DNA of 64,000 nt from Todiramphus chloris collaris. Taxonomy: Eukaryota; Chordata; Aves; Coraciiformes; Alcedinidae. The notes under the pieces were generated by a model, which was not told the DNA's origin, did not search any database, and worked only from the letters and a program-made list of their open reading frames with translations. This document shows, piece by piece, positions 1 to 12,326 of the stretch (its first letter is position 1; each line of letters begins with the position of its first letter). The stretch lies in the NCBI GenBank assembly GCA_025345505.1, contig JANVCC010000011.1, positions 3,109,849-3,173,848 on the forward strand, written 5' to 3'. The translations under genes and the position numbers were made by a program.

Positions 1-1016
1 CCTAAACTTTTAATTAACCTGCCAAGATAAATTACAGCCCATAGCTCTTAGGTAACTATTGCAGACAGCTGAGACTCAACGCCAACATCTCTTCTGGGAG
101 AGGGATTAATGGCAGCTTTGGAAAGAGTCTGCTTTTTTCAGCGAAGAAAAACCGTCCATTAAACAATCACCATGGCTAGAAGAAAGCTGAATTCTAGTTT
201 TATGGAGCAATCTTTAAATTACGACATAATGAATTTAGGTATATGAACAGTTTCAACAGGTCTGTCAAATTTGAAATTAAATATTTTTGAAACAGAAACA
301 GATTCTGATATTTACAGGATGGAGGGACAATACTCAGTGTGCCAGTCTGTCAGGCAGCACACAGGCTGCATCCTTTCCTCCTTGGACAGCAACAAATCAG
401 TGCCTGTGCTTTGAACTGGCAGGGCACTTTACTGCCAGAGAAACCTAGAGACCTGTTTAGTTAATTTATTCTTCTTAAGAAATCTCAGCTTCCTTCTGTT
501 AGCAAGAACAAATAGAGATTCCTGTTATTGTGGTTCCCACTAGCAAGCCTTGTAGTGCTCTTTATTGGAGTTTTAACCCCAGTACTGTGCCTGAACTCCA
601 GCTTGAGTAATTTTGATGGTACTTAAATGCAGGACTGTGTGTCACACAAAACTGTTGCATGGTGCTGCTGTGTGCTCTTCAATCATTCCCATACCTCTGT
701 GCCAGTAAGAGGAAAAAAACCAACCAACCAAAAAATTTAAATAAAAAGAAGATCAAAGGAAGAAAATGAAGCCATGAATTTCAGGCTTTTAATCCACCTT
801 TGGCACTGGGTAGAATCTCGTTACAGATGTAGATACTAAAAAGGCCTAAAAACTGAGATATTAGAGTCTTAACACTATTCAGCCTGTTGCTAAATACATC
901 CTCCACAAGCATTCTCTCTGAAAATGCAAAAAGTCACCATGCAATTTGAGTATGTGAATTAACACCTGTTCTCAAGGCATATTTAGGAGTTTAGGAATAA
1001 AAGAGGAAATCCTTAC
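1..1016 (-). other. TENM4: TENM4 intron after exon A (partial)
   Basis: About 1 kb of intron downstream of exon A on the minus strand. No EGF-encoding exon, RNA gene or recognisable transposon was seen here. The donor at 1015-1016 is a good GTAAGG. Confidence 0.8.
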
Positions 1017-1227
1017 CAATAGCAGTAGTAAGAAAAGAAACCACTTCCGATTCCTTGCCATCATTGTAGAAGGCCAAATGCCATATTCCTGAATCTAAAT
1101 ACTGGATAAACCCTGTCTCATGGCTGGACAAGGGCACAAAAGCTCTGTGTTGCCGCTGAGGTCCTTCTAAGCTTCTTGCCTCCTGTGTCAGTAGACGTCT
1201 TCCATCAAGGAGCTCAACAAAGTCAAA
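1017..1227 (-). CDS. TENM4: TENM4 exon A: ectodomain just before the EGF repeats
   Basis: This 211-base exon has acceptor TTTTTTATATTTCAG and donor G|GTAAGG. It starts in phase 0 and ends with the first base of the next codon, giving 70 whole codons. The product reads [60 protein letters not shown] and [28 protein letters not shown] is nearly invariant in teneurins. RQHR (codons at 1144-1155) fits a minimal furin motif RxxR and sits where TENM1 and TENM2 carry a better RERR site. The next exon, outside the window, should begin with a Glu codon and the first EGF-like repeat that mediates dimerisation. Confidence 0.96.
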
Positions 1228-1449
1228 CTGAAATATAAAAAAGAGCAATGTTTGTGTTCATTTCGGGCTTCCTCCAGCTTTGCCTCTTGCTCTGGGTCTA
1301 CAGAAGCATTATAAACATGATTTTCTCTGGTAACTCAAGTATGCTCCTCAACTACCTGCAAGCAATCATTTTGGAAATAGGTAGTATATGAATGCATTTT
1401 TCTGCAATTGCATGAATCAAGAAATCATCTTTACTTAGAATGTGACTTG

Positions 1450-1920
1450 GGGCATACTGACCCTACTGATGTTTTCTCATTCTGTAGAAACATAGGCAGG
1501 GAAACATGAGTTCCAGGGACCATGCTTAAATTGCACTCTAAGTATGATGATAAGAAACTTATTTGTAAGCTTCTTTGTGTCTTGGCTAATAAGAAAAACA
1601 GACAGAAAAACGTATTTAGCCTGAGTTATTTGCCAGAACTGTTATGGGTCACCAAAGAAAAGATAAGAGGTATTGGTAAGTAAATTCTGGTAGAGGTTTT
1701 GCAGAAGTATTTTGCTTAGCTAGCAAGGGTTATATCTTAAAGTAATAGCAAAAGTGGTTAAAAGACTGTAGAGGACGAAGATGGAAAAGAGATAATGTAT
1801 AAAAATCCTATTTAGGGTGTAGCTTTTAGAAGTTTTCCTCAAAAGGACACAGTTATTTTTGGCCAGTGTAACTTCAGCTGAACAATTGCTTTGATTTTGT
1901 TACTATTATTGTAACTACCT
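1450..1920 (+). repeat. Diverged unknown repeat, copy 1
   Basis: Aligns by eye, in the same orientation, with about 5375-5910: CTGACCCTACTGATGTTTTC against CTGATCCTATTGAAGTATTT near the start, and GAAGATGGAAAAGAGATAAT against GAAATGGAAAGTAGAGGAAA later. Roughly 60-65 percent identity in the parts compared. The family is not known to me. Confidence 0.5.
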
Positions 1921-2506
1921 TTACTTCCCTATTTAAATAACTTTACACTGACTTTCTGCAATAATTGCATTTTGTCTGGTAATGTATTAATAGGACAAGC
2001 TGCTGAGGCACAGTTCAGCTTTTCTATTGTCCAAGTTCACTTGGTTTTTCCTTTCTGTTCCAGCTGGTCAAATTAACTTGTAGTTTTTGGCAGGAAGAAG
2101 GAAAACAGCAAGAAAGAAACAACACCACCACTTATTTTTGTACCAGTAAATGTTTCTGCACTGAATAGTTGCTGAGTGTTGGCTGAGTGTGGCAACAATA
2201 TTTGGGCATCTTATCCCTTTTGACTTTACTGTAGTAAAACTTGGGTGCTTTTGTTATATTACTAAGTTGTCTGGTATGGTCTTCAAAGTCAACCAAGATA
2301 AGCACTTGATGACATGTTCTTTCCTCTGCAGTCATTGCTAAGTTAAAAAATTGAAAGTGTTTATTTCCAACAGCACTTTGAGAAGTAAGCTATATATGAC
2401 ATAGTTTGCACACAAAATGACAAAATTTGTCCCTAGAGGATTATAATTGCTCTACTTTAATTTACTTTAATTATTTATGTACATGAAATAAATTTGAACC
2501 TTGGGG

Positions 2507-2546
2507 TTTTTTTTCTTCTTCCTCCCCCCCCCCCCATCCTTCCTCT
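2507..2546 (+). repeat. Pyrimidine tract with C12 run
   Basis: T and C only apart from one A, including C12 at 2524-2535. On the TENM4 strand it is a G12 run. Confidence 0.85.
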
Positions 2547-5374
2547 ATATCATCATGTAGATCTCTCAAATGTGGTGCTGATGTGTCTTTTGAGAACGTA
2601 AAAGCTGGCACACCTTCAAAGGGCATTCCTTTTGAGTATCTATCCAAGTTAGCTTTGTCAGAGACAGAGGTTCTGTTTTGAAAAAACAATCTAATGTAAA
2701 TATAAATTCTAAAAAATATAAAATTAAAAATATAAGTTTCTGTTTTGAAAAAATATCATGATTTAGTGATTTTAAGTTCAAGAGAATACTATCAAGAGGT
2801 TGGTTTGAACAACACTTTGCGAGGCAAACAATTATAGCCACTCTGAAGACGAGGTAGTGCCTAAGCTGATTCCTCCTCAGGTCTCATTGTGGCTGTGACT
2901 GACACAGCTCAGAAGGGCAGCGATAGAGGATATCACGGTGCTGTCTGGTTATTGGGAATATCTCATTGGAGTTGTTTGACTGAGGAACACGTTGGCCTAC
3001 ATATTTCCATTTCCATTTTGGACCACAGTGGAACAGATTGACTAGATTTTTAAAAGGTAACTGCAGACATCATAAGTGAAGTTCATCTCGCCACATGCTG
3101 ACACCTCTGCAGCAGCTTGAATTAGCTTTCTACAACCACTGGACTGCAGTCAAAGAAAGATACACTTCTAGAATACAATCTGCCTCATCCTAAAGTTGAC
3201 AACAAAGAAATGTCCCATGGATTGTGCCTTACAAGCATCCCTTTCTTGCTACATACTAGATGTACACGCGTAAAGCTTAGTGAGATGAAAACAATTTCAA
3301 GGCACTCAGCTACAGTGAGCTGCTTCTGTTACATTTCCGTCTGGGTTGTGCTTACTTGGGGCATCCTGCCAAGAGTAAAAGTTTATTTTTATAAATATTT
3401 GCAAGATGCTGCTGCAGATGTTGATGATTTTGCAAAGTTACTAGTTGTGAATATTAATTGAACCACAAATGGATTGTGCTGCGCTGCATTTTAATATGTT
3501 CAGAGATTTTTAACATGCAATTAAAGTTATTGCAAGCAAGGAAATTGTAGATAATACACCATGTAATCAATTCAAATTTTGCAAATGGAAAAATGCCTCC
3601 CACAAGCTGTGATGGATAACCCCTAAAATTTAAGATTTAACAAAATTTGATCTTGATTAAGAAGTGTTTAAAAAAATATTTGATCTAGGAAGATTAAATC
3701 TAATAGACCATAATAAAACAGTGTAAGTTTTATTATGATTTGTTGGGAAAAATGAGAAGAAATGCCTTTAGTGATCAGTAAACTATTTCAGGCTTCTCAA
3801 GACTCTAAGACTACAGAAATTTGGAGCTTGCATTTTCTTCCTACTTATCTGTGTCCATGCTCATTGTCAACCTCAACTAGAAGACAGAACACCACAGGCA
3901 GAGAAAGTTTCCCAAGGAGAGTCCAGAATAGTTTGCAGTTTTAGCATGGATAAATATGACTTTTAACATTTTTACCAAATTCAGGAATAGATGCTAAAGG
4001 TCTACAGCCTTGGGATCAATTCAAAGATCCTGAAAGAGAATAGACTATGTTAAGGCTCACACTACAGAAGATGGACTACATAAACAGAAAAAATATCTAA
4101 TTATCTAACACAGAAGAAAACCTGATTATCAGCTAGAATTTTACTGCTGCTATCAACTAGATAGGCTTGGGAAAAATAAACGACCCTTTATTAAATCCTT
4201 CCAGGGGAGACTGTATCACTTCTTTAAGCATACATTTTGCCAAAGTCTTGTTTATTGAACTCCTTACAAAATTTGCAAATATAAAACTCATTGGGTAGAT
4301 TTATGGGGTGCAGCAGATAGTCTAAACTATGCAAAAGAAAAGATGAGATTTGTGTAATATATATTAACTATGAAAGACAGGTTTACAATTTCAACACAGA
4401 AAACAGGTTACATATTTAATGACTCGTAAGACTCCTAAGACTAATAAATTATGGTGAGATTAAACATCATATAAAAATATACAGAAGAAGAACAATGTCT
4501 TAATTGACAGCAGGTTTATAACATAATAATAAATCTAAGGAAAGGGATAATTTAAAAACTATATTAAATCTGAACAAGTAATAAATCAACATTGATTCAA
4601 TATCTGCAGCTTCATTAAATTATTTCTTCAGAACAGGGCAGATTTTGTGATCTGTTTCTATTAATGTAACATCATTTTTATTGTTTGAATAAAAATGTCT
4701 CTCTGGTCATTTTTGGTACAGTTTTGGTGCCGATGATGGGGTTTTTTCATATGTATTGGGCAGGTCTCAATTAGTGGCTACACAAAAAAGCAGCATGTAC
4801 AAGGGTTCTAAGCAAGTGCACTACCTCCTCCAGCATGTAATACTGACAAACACGTACCACATCCGACGTGCAAAATGTCATTCTCAGCTGAGGATACAAC
4901 TGATACACAGCCATGTTGCTTGAAATGGGAAAGGTCCTAACCCTACTAAATCACTCAGAATATCTCAGGAAAAATTAGGTTAATGTAAAAACAGCGGCAA
5001 TGGTGAAGCTGATGTGGGCTTCTTAGTTGCATAAAACATCACTATGTCTGGGTATAGTGCATTGCTATATTTAAAGGTTTTGCTTTAAGTTCTACAGACT
5101 CAAGGTTTAGGTGTTAAATTTTCCGTCTGTTATTTAAACAATTGAAACTATTCATGTAATAACACCTGCTCCATAACAGAAATGAATAATAATAAACAAG
5201 TAAAATCAATAGACTTCCGATGTACAGTTAGTATTATGTGACCATGAGTGACCATGAATTTTTATTTAAATAATATATGAGGTTTAGGTTTTAAGTGTTT
5301 GAATCTCCCTGTAAAAAGAGACTGATTAAAAATGGTCAATAACAGCACTATTCTGTCACTGAATTTATGATCTG

Positions 5375-5910
5375 CTGATCCTATTGAAGTATTTTAATTT
5401 TGCAGAAAAGTAGGCAGAGAAAGAGTAGATTTATGACACCTCTTTGACATAAATAAGTTGCACATGTGTTAATATGTAGAAAATACCATATTAACCAGAA
5501 AGATTGCAATAAACATATTTGTTTGTTCAAAAAGAAAATAAAGGGAGGGTATTTCTATAAATCTCAAATAGTTGTGTTGGTTGCTAGGCTTTTCAGCTAA
5601 TAGCAGAGGGCAAGGATAAGTTATAACATTAATATAAATCTGGCAATACTTTGAGAACTTGCTGATGCAAGTGGGAGTAAGATGCTTTGCATTGCCAATG
5701 AGAGTTATGCCCTAATGTATTAATCTGGTGAAGAGCAGCTTAGAAACTGAAATGGAAAGTAGAGGAAATAATGTACAAAGTCTTTATTTAAGAAGATGCT
5801 TCTTCGGAGCTTTTCCCAGAAAGTGATTTCTTGACATGGCTTTTGCCAAGGTGTGTCAAGAAAATAAACCGCTTTCATTTTAGTCCTACAGAGTAATAAC
5901 TCTACCTTGA
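5375..5910 (+). repeat. Diverged unknown repeat, copy 2
   Basis: Partner of about 1450-1920 in the same intron, about 3.9 kb away. Shared order of blocks runs from the CTGATCCTATTG segment to CCGCTTTCATTTTAGT, which pairs with TTGCTTTGATTTTGTT in copy 1. Confidence 0.5.
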
Positions 5911-6446
5911 TTTCTGCCTAAGTAAGCAGGTGGCTTTCCATAAAACTTGATTTTCTTTGGTTATACAATAATTACTAGGCATTTCAGCACAGAAGACAAA
6001 AGCGAGTCTTCATCCCATGAGGGTGAGTGACTGGGGTCATACTGGTCTTACCTTGAGATGGCAAAGGCAGAGGCTGAAAGAGGGAAAGAGACCTGAGATC
6101 CATGAGTCTGCTTAAGCGATGACTCTTTTTCATGTAGTTTGAGTGTGGCTGCTGTTGCAAGGGGCACAGGGTGGAGAAGGTGGTACCTCATGTTGTTGGG
6201 AGAAAGCAGCTGATGCACACAGTGACCACCAGCCCACAAAACCCTTCTTCTCCTCTTGCAGCTCGCCTGCAGCCCACCAGGCTAATATGTGTAAATTTTG
6301 CAATTGTCTGTCTTTCTCTGGATAGATGACCTTTAACATATTACAAGCATGCAACAAACTGAAAGAAATAGCTGAAATAAAACATTAGGCCGTAAGAACA
6401 TACAATTTAAGGCAACTATTATATAATTGAAATGAGGTACTATTAC

Positions 6447-6661
6447 CTGTGTATGTGATGGTGGGAGGCCTTTTCTGCCATAGATGCCAACCAGAGCAGC
6501 CTTTCCTAAAGACACATTGAATTTCAGATGCACTGGGTGGTCGATGAACACCTGAGATCTCCAAAAGATACCAGGAGGGATCTTCTGTGTGGCTCGTCTG
6601 CCAACATCAATTTCTCCAGAGTCTATAAAACTGTCGTCTGGAAAGAAACTACTGGGCTTTC
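6447..6661 (-). CDS. TENM4: TENM4 exon B: juxtamembrane ectodomain
   Basis: This 215-base exon has acceptor TGTTTTGGCAG and donor CAG|GTAATA. It carries the last two bases of a Gly codon and 71 whole codons, ending in phase 0. The product reads [60 protein letters not shown] and [21 protein letters not shown] and GRKGLPPSH are hallmark teneurin motifs of the beta-rich segment between the stalk and the EGF repeats. NVS is a potential N-glycosylation sequon. The reading continues directly into FDFVELLDG of exon A. A short T at the third-base level of the paralogue call remains, but [13 protein letters not shown] fits TENM4 and not the FIDQPQFLKFNIS form I recall for TENM3. Confidence 0.95.
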
Positions 6662-9344
6662 CTGCCAAAACACAGGAACAAAGATTTTGGATTAGCCTCA
6701 GATCCTAAAAGTAATCCAATCATACTGGCATCACTGACACTGATCTTGAGAAACAGTCTATTAGTGTCCTGAGATCTTCAGAGTAGTTTCTCTAGCCAAT
6801 CCATATGACTATGGGAAGAAAACTGGCAGTGTTATTCCTGGCTTCAGCAACTGTTTCATTTGAAAACATGAACATGGGAAGAGCAACCTGGAGAAAAACG
6901 GTCTTTTGTTTAAATTGTTACATCAGAGTGTAATTGCATTCTGAGGATAAGAATAAATGATGTGGCATTATATCCTAAATGAATAAAAGTTCACGGATGG
7001 AGAAGTCATCATTAAATTAACAAAGAGAAGTGTAGTCAGTGAGGTAGACATGTCACAGAATGGAATGGTAGTGTGGAGAAAAGCAGCATGAACAATGCCT
7101 AAGTGGGGAAAGGAAAATGTTTCTCTATTAAATTAATTCTTGACAATGGTAACAGTATTTGAAATTTGTTCAACAGTCAAAACAAAGAGGCTAAATTAAA
7201 AAAAACGCCTGAGAAAAATGAAGTAAATCATACCCTGCACTTCAGTAGTGTCTGCTAAGAAACATGAAGAGATTTCAATTTGGTTTCAATACAATCTGTA
7301 CAGTGTTTTATGATTATCCATCTTCTTTCAGAAGACAAGCAAATAGAGGCATCTGCTTCTTAAAGTGACCACCAGGTTGGAGAACTGGGGTATCCAGATG
7401 GTAATTGGTACATGCCATCATGTCCAAGGGAGTCAGCAGGGAGTTCAGCATCCTTGGAAATCGCATCTGAGAAATTCCAGGTTAGAAATTCACAGGCTCA
7501 CAGTTCTCGAAACTGGTGGCCACTTTGGACCCAAAGGAAGCCCAGTGCATGAGGGGTAGAATGAAAAATAAAAGGCCTGAATGTTGCCTTTTCAGTCTTT
7601 GCTATAAGCAGTGGCCACAGCTTTAGCTGCAGTGCCTAAAGACAATGAAGATGGCAACTGCTTAGCAAACAGCCTTTATTTAAGGACACTTCTAGTTGAA
7701 AGTATGCAGTAAAGATGTGGCTTTAGTAAGGAGAACACCATGTCACCAGCAAGAACTAATTATTATTTTTAGTGATTCAAATAAATTTATCTCATCTCCA
7801 TGCCATTACAGAACTTTACTCTGTATTTCACAGATCAAACAATTGTCACCAAATGAGAAGGAAACTTTCAAGTAACTACAATCTTTTGTAGGAAAATCAC
7901 ACTGTAAGATTTTTTTTTTTTCCCCAGAACCTGTATTTGGGAAGTGGTAAACAAAAATGTGTTTTCCCACCCATCATGGATTCAAGTTAAACAGAATTAG
8001 AATTTACTTGCCATGTTGAAAAGGTGAGTGGTAGAACAACCTTTCATTTTATTTCTTCAAATTATATTTCCTTTGACATTATATAATATTAACTATAACA
8101 TTTCCTTAAATTTCTCCATATACCATCCCAACATAAAACTCTCAAGGAGAAACAGATATAAATTACTAGCTGTGTCTGAAAATTCATCTAGAAATTACAT
8201 GCATATTAACTATTAAGTGTCTGAAGGTGTTTCTTTGTAGGGTTTATACATGTTCATACAAACAAAAAGCTACTAGTAAATTTATAAGATACTTTTTTAC
8301 CCTTGCTCATTACATTCAAATAAATACAGGGGAAAAATGTGCTGACTTCTCATCCTTTTTTAGTCCAAGTGTATATTAATAGAGATAATCAGAAGCAGGT
8401 TAGATAAATGGACATTCTTTTTGAATCATTTTGTGCTGACAGAGTACAATTGTAGAATGAAAATCATCTAGCCTGATTCCGAGGGGGATTACTTTATCAA
8501 CTGGATTGTTAATATTTATTTGCCATGCTAAAAATGTCTTTTCACACTGTCAGGATTAAAGGAAACAGTTCCCATGTCTTCATGCAAAGTTTCTTATTCC
8601 ATTATTGTAAGATGAAAAGATTCAGGATTCTATTAAAAAAGAGCTAAAGACATCACATGTTTTGGTTCAAACAAAGAATGTATTTTTCTGATTACTACTT
8701 GACATGTTTTATAGATTCTTAGACGTTCCAATGAAAACCTAAAGTAGTTGATATTCACTCTGATTCCTCATTAATAAAGACTGGAGATTTGAGTGAATCA
8801 GGGAAGGTGAGAATTTAATATGATAGATGTTGCTGTGCAAGACATAGCCTGGAGAAGATAAGCACAGTATGTATTTTGCCTCTACAAGGAGCAACACTTG
8901 CTCACGTGAGCAAAAAAATGCTTCTGTGGTTGCAAAAGACAATTTTGGATAAATAATTATTTGTACACACAATGACAAAGTTTCTGTCTCCTCTTCGTGG
9001 GCAGTTATATGTCTAAGAAGCTAATATCCTAAAAGCTGTTGTATTATGTTGCCAGCAGTTGACATTTATACTGATATAGTAGCCTAAAGACAAGCTCTCT
9101 TCAGCAGGCTGAATTCAGCCCCTGAAATCCATCCATGTTTTATCAGTTTTTGACCTACGGCAGGATCAGGACCTATGGACTGGGTACTTCATAAAGAAAG
9201 TACAATAAGAAAGCCATTTCAGCTTCTTATCAGAAATTAGGTTTTAATCAGAATATCTGACTCCTTAAAATTAACTTCGGGTCTGAATTCTTAATTGGGC
9301 TGTCAATTACCTTGCTCTTTCCACACATTACCTTGAACTTTTTA

Positions 9345-9358
9345 GTTGCCATAGCAAC
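9345..9358. promoter_or_regulatory. RFX-type X-box palindrome
   Basis: GTTGCCATAGCAAC fits the RFX X-box consensus (GTNRCC, short spacer, RGYAAC) with both half-sites intact. It sits about 3 kb into the intron downstream of exon C, in a block that also has TTAATTGGGCTGTCAATTAC at about 9291-9310. No transposon match was seen in that block. Confidence 0.5.
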
Positions 9359-9505
9359 TATTCCTAATTTATTTGGATATCAGAATGAACTATTTCATTT
9401 CAGGCCTTGCTGAAGCTGCTTATATTTTTGGCAGCAAGGTACCCTGACTCATCAAAACACTTAAGAACACTCTTACATTTCTCTGACTTTAATAGCAGTT
9501 AATTA

Positions 9506-9540
9506 CATGCTTAAATGTAAGCATGCTTAAATGTAAGCAT
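9506..9540 (+). repeat. 16-base tandem repeat with self-complementary ends
   Basis: CATGCTTAAATGTAAG occurs twice in tandem (9506-9521, 9522-9537) and is followed by CAT. The arms CATGCTTA and TAAGCATG are complementary, so each unit plus the next bases can form a small hairpin. Confidence 0.85.
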
Positions 9541-9750
9541 GAGATTAAGTGCTTTGCTAAACAGGGATGGGCTTAAACACAGATAAATGCTGTACTGGGC
9601 GACAGCCACAGATTCAAAGGAATGACTGAGAATTGTCAAGACATTGGTAATGATTTCTTCAGATCAGCTGTAAGGATATTCTAACATAGTCCAGCCTATT
9701 TCATTGTGATCAGGGAGACTTCCAAATATATTTCAATCCATTTGAAATAT

Positions 9751-10200
9751 AGCCAGCAGGCTTAGGGAAGTGATCATCCCCCTTCTGTAGTCAGCACTGG
9801 TGAAGCCACACCTCAAGCACCATGTTCAGTTTTGGGCCCCTCACTACAAGAAGGACATTGAGGTGCTGGAGCGAATCCAAACAAGGGCAACTAATCTGGT
9901 GAAGGGTCTAGAGTACAATTCTTAGGACTTGAGGAGTCTCTGAGGGAAGTGGGGCTATTTAGCTTGGAGAAAAGGAGGCTCAGGGGAGACCTTCTCACTT
10001 TCTACAACTACCTGAAAGGAGGTTGTAGAGAGGTTGGTGATGGTCTCTTCTCACAAGTAACAAGTGATAGGACAAGAGGAAATGGCCTCAAATTGTGCAA
10101 GGGGATGTTTAGGTTGGATATTAGGAGACAGGGTTGTCAAGCACTGGAACAGGATCTTGAAGGTCTCTTCCAACCAAAACGATTCTACGATTCTGTGATT
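9751..10200 (+). mobile_element. CR1 LINE 3' fragment
   Basis: Plus orientation. It contains the typical CR1 text for GGCCCCTCACTACAAGAAGG, the AGCTTGGAGAAAAGGAGGCT block, and a 3' tail of CTTCCAACCAAAACGATTCT with an ATTCTGTGATT end. There are internal deletions before the tail. A 97-codon open frame at 9949-10242 is within it and is not a host gene. Confidence 0.92.
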
Positions 10201-11189
10201 TTTAAAATAAATTTCAGTCATATACATCCTGGTTTAGAATAGCAGCTGTGCAATGCTGCTAATCCATAATTACTTGCATAGTCACCTGATGGGAGAAGAG
10301 ATGCATTTTAAGGCTGGGCAATGTTATTCCTTCAATGAAGATGTCATGATGTGGTTTTTAGTCAGGCCAAGATATTCTGTAATGTCTACAGATTCCATAA
10401 GAGCTATATTAAGCACTAACTTGAGCGGTTCTCTAATGACATAATTAGGGTGTTTCCCAGATTTCTTTTTTAGTAGAGCTTTTTGGCAGCAATTAAAACT
10501 TCTACTGATGTCACTCTAAGCACGACTGAAAAAAGAAATCAAGAAGAGGTCTATACAAAGCACAGCAAGACGTAAAGCTGCTGGACAATGTGCTTCTGAA
10601 TTACTTGCATCTAATTTCAGCTAAAATTGTAAGTTGTCAACATGGTGATACTTTGTGGAGACTAGCCCTTTTATCTGGCTTCTTTTGCAGAGATATGTCC
10701 AACTCTGAAGTTCCAAAATTCACATTTTAATAGCTTTTAGTAAATATTTTAGTCCTCAAAGCATTTTGTACTAGGTAGCAATGAGTAGGGAAACCCAAAT
10801 ATTTTGTACTGTTGTAGAGAAAGCTTGATCCAGTGCTTCAGGAATTGTTTACTTTTCAAGACACTTTTTTTTCCCCATGAAAACAGCCACTCTAGGAATG
10901 GTTTTCATGATGGCCTTCTGTAGCCTGTGAGATATGGTACAGATGGTTCCACCTTGAAAATGCCTTAGAAATATGGAGAGGGTTGCACACAGTTTTATCA
11001 CATTAGTGGACATCAGAAGGTATGAAACTTAGAAACATATGAAAACAAGACCAACGACTACTAGCTCTAGATGTGAAAGACTGGAAAAAGCACCTGATGG
11101 CAGCATTGAGGGTAATGGAACATGAGATTGGATGGCTGGAGTTCAGAGGCAGACAGAAGACTCACAACATGGACACACACCAACCATAC

Positions 11190-11360
11190 CTTCACTGGTT
11201 CCTTTGCCTTTCCTGTCAGGTAACTCTAACCCTGTGCCCCCCGAAGGATATAAGGAGACGTCCGTTGGCACTGGCCAACTGCTGGCTGTGTCTTCCGTGA
11301 TTTCATACATCTGCCCTTCCATCGGCTGCAGGTGCCAGTTTAGGCCAAACAGGTGCATGG
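11190..11360 (-). CDS. TENM4: TENM4 exon C: extracellular stalk next to the membrane
   Basis: This 171-base exon has acceptor GCTCACCACAG and donor G|GTATGG. It completes an Ala codon and reads [20 protein letters not shown], then [20 protein letters not shown], then [17 protein letters not shown](G). MHLFGLNW is the residue block that follows the membrane span in several teneurins; the rest is the most paralogue-specific part of the window and is what points to TENM4 rather than TENM1-3. It is a flexible, Ser/Thr/Pro-containing linker with no cysteines. Both flanking introns are phase 1, so skipping would remove 57 residues in frame. The intron separating it from the membrane-span exon is the longest seen here, about 20 kb. 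Confidence 0.94.
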
Positions 11361-12326
11361 CTGTGGTGAGCAATGAGAAAAGTCATCTTTTTCTGTTTGG
11401 GAGAGTTTCAGAACTACAGGGGCACTTTCTGAAGCCTCACCTCACTGACTTATTAGTGGTCATTCCTTTAATGTAATTAGAGAGCCCCTGCTGCTTGTAC
11501 CATACCAACTCCCTAGGTCTTTCTACACACTTGTTTTGGAACACCTGTACCAATCCATTCTGTTTCTTCCAGTAGAACCACTCCTGACTCATGGTCTTCA
11601 TGAGAGAACAACCAGGCACAGTGTTTCAGAAAGCTCCCAAGGCTGGGGTGACAATGTGGTCAACACAGAAATACAAGGAGCATTATTTATCAACATACCA
11701 ATATATCCCAGGAAACTGCACTCTGGTTTGTTTTGCTGCATTTATAGCATACTATATAAGTTTGTGGTTTGGTTTTTTTTTTACCCACCAATTATACACA
11801 GAAGCTCTGACAGTTTTCCCTGAATAAAACCAAGTGAAAACTAAGGCAATTTAAGATCCATCTTGCTGCACATGCCTTTGTGCAGAGCACCAGGAATGCG
11901 AGCGACTGTGACTGAGCACTCCTTAGTACAACTCAGATTCTCCTATTCTGATCAAAGATACATCCTCAATATTTGAAAACAAGCAGCACCATTTAGGTTT
12001 GTGTTGTATCAGGGCATAGCTCTTTGTAGTATTCTGGGCCACGCAAAGTCATCCACTGCTCACGTGAATTTATTTCAAGGCATTACAAAAAGACAAGTGA
12101 AGTTGAGGAACAAGACAGAATACTTAAAAAGCAAACACATGTATGAGGAGTATGGAAAATCATATGCTTACACAACTAATAGTTGCCCCTTAAAAATATA
12201 AAGCAAAAGAATGCAGCCTCCCTATCAGTTCTCCCCAACATAAACATTTCATGATCAATCAGTATCCAGTTTAGCTTCAGACTCTACACAGCTAAATGAT
12301 CCAGTATTTGCTACACTTGCAATGAC

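Larger units (their letters stand above)
1228..6446 (-). other. TENM4: TENM4 intron between exons B and A
   Basis: A 5.2 kb AT-rich intron in phase 0. It holds a pyrimidine tract with a C12 run (2524-2535), a 10-base tandem repeat (GTGACCATGA twice, 5238-5257), and two diverged copies of the same unknown repeat (about 1450-1920 and 5375-5910). No other coding frame looks real. Confidence 0.85.
6662..11189 (-). other. TENM4: TENM4 intron between exons C and B
   Basis: A 4.5 kb phase 1 intron. It contains one plus-oriented CR1 fragment (about 9751-10200), a small tandem/inverted repeat (9506-9540) and, upstream of those in plus coordinates, a motif-rich block at about 9280-9440 with an RFX-type X-box. 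Otherwise nothing recognised. Confidence 0.85.

Noticed and set aside
6143-6357. Overlapping open frames on both strands near 6.1-6.3 kb
   Set aside because: Short, in intron, overlapping in several frames, and unlike any protein I know.
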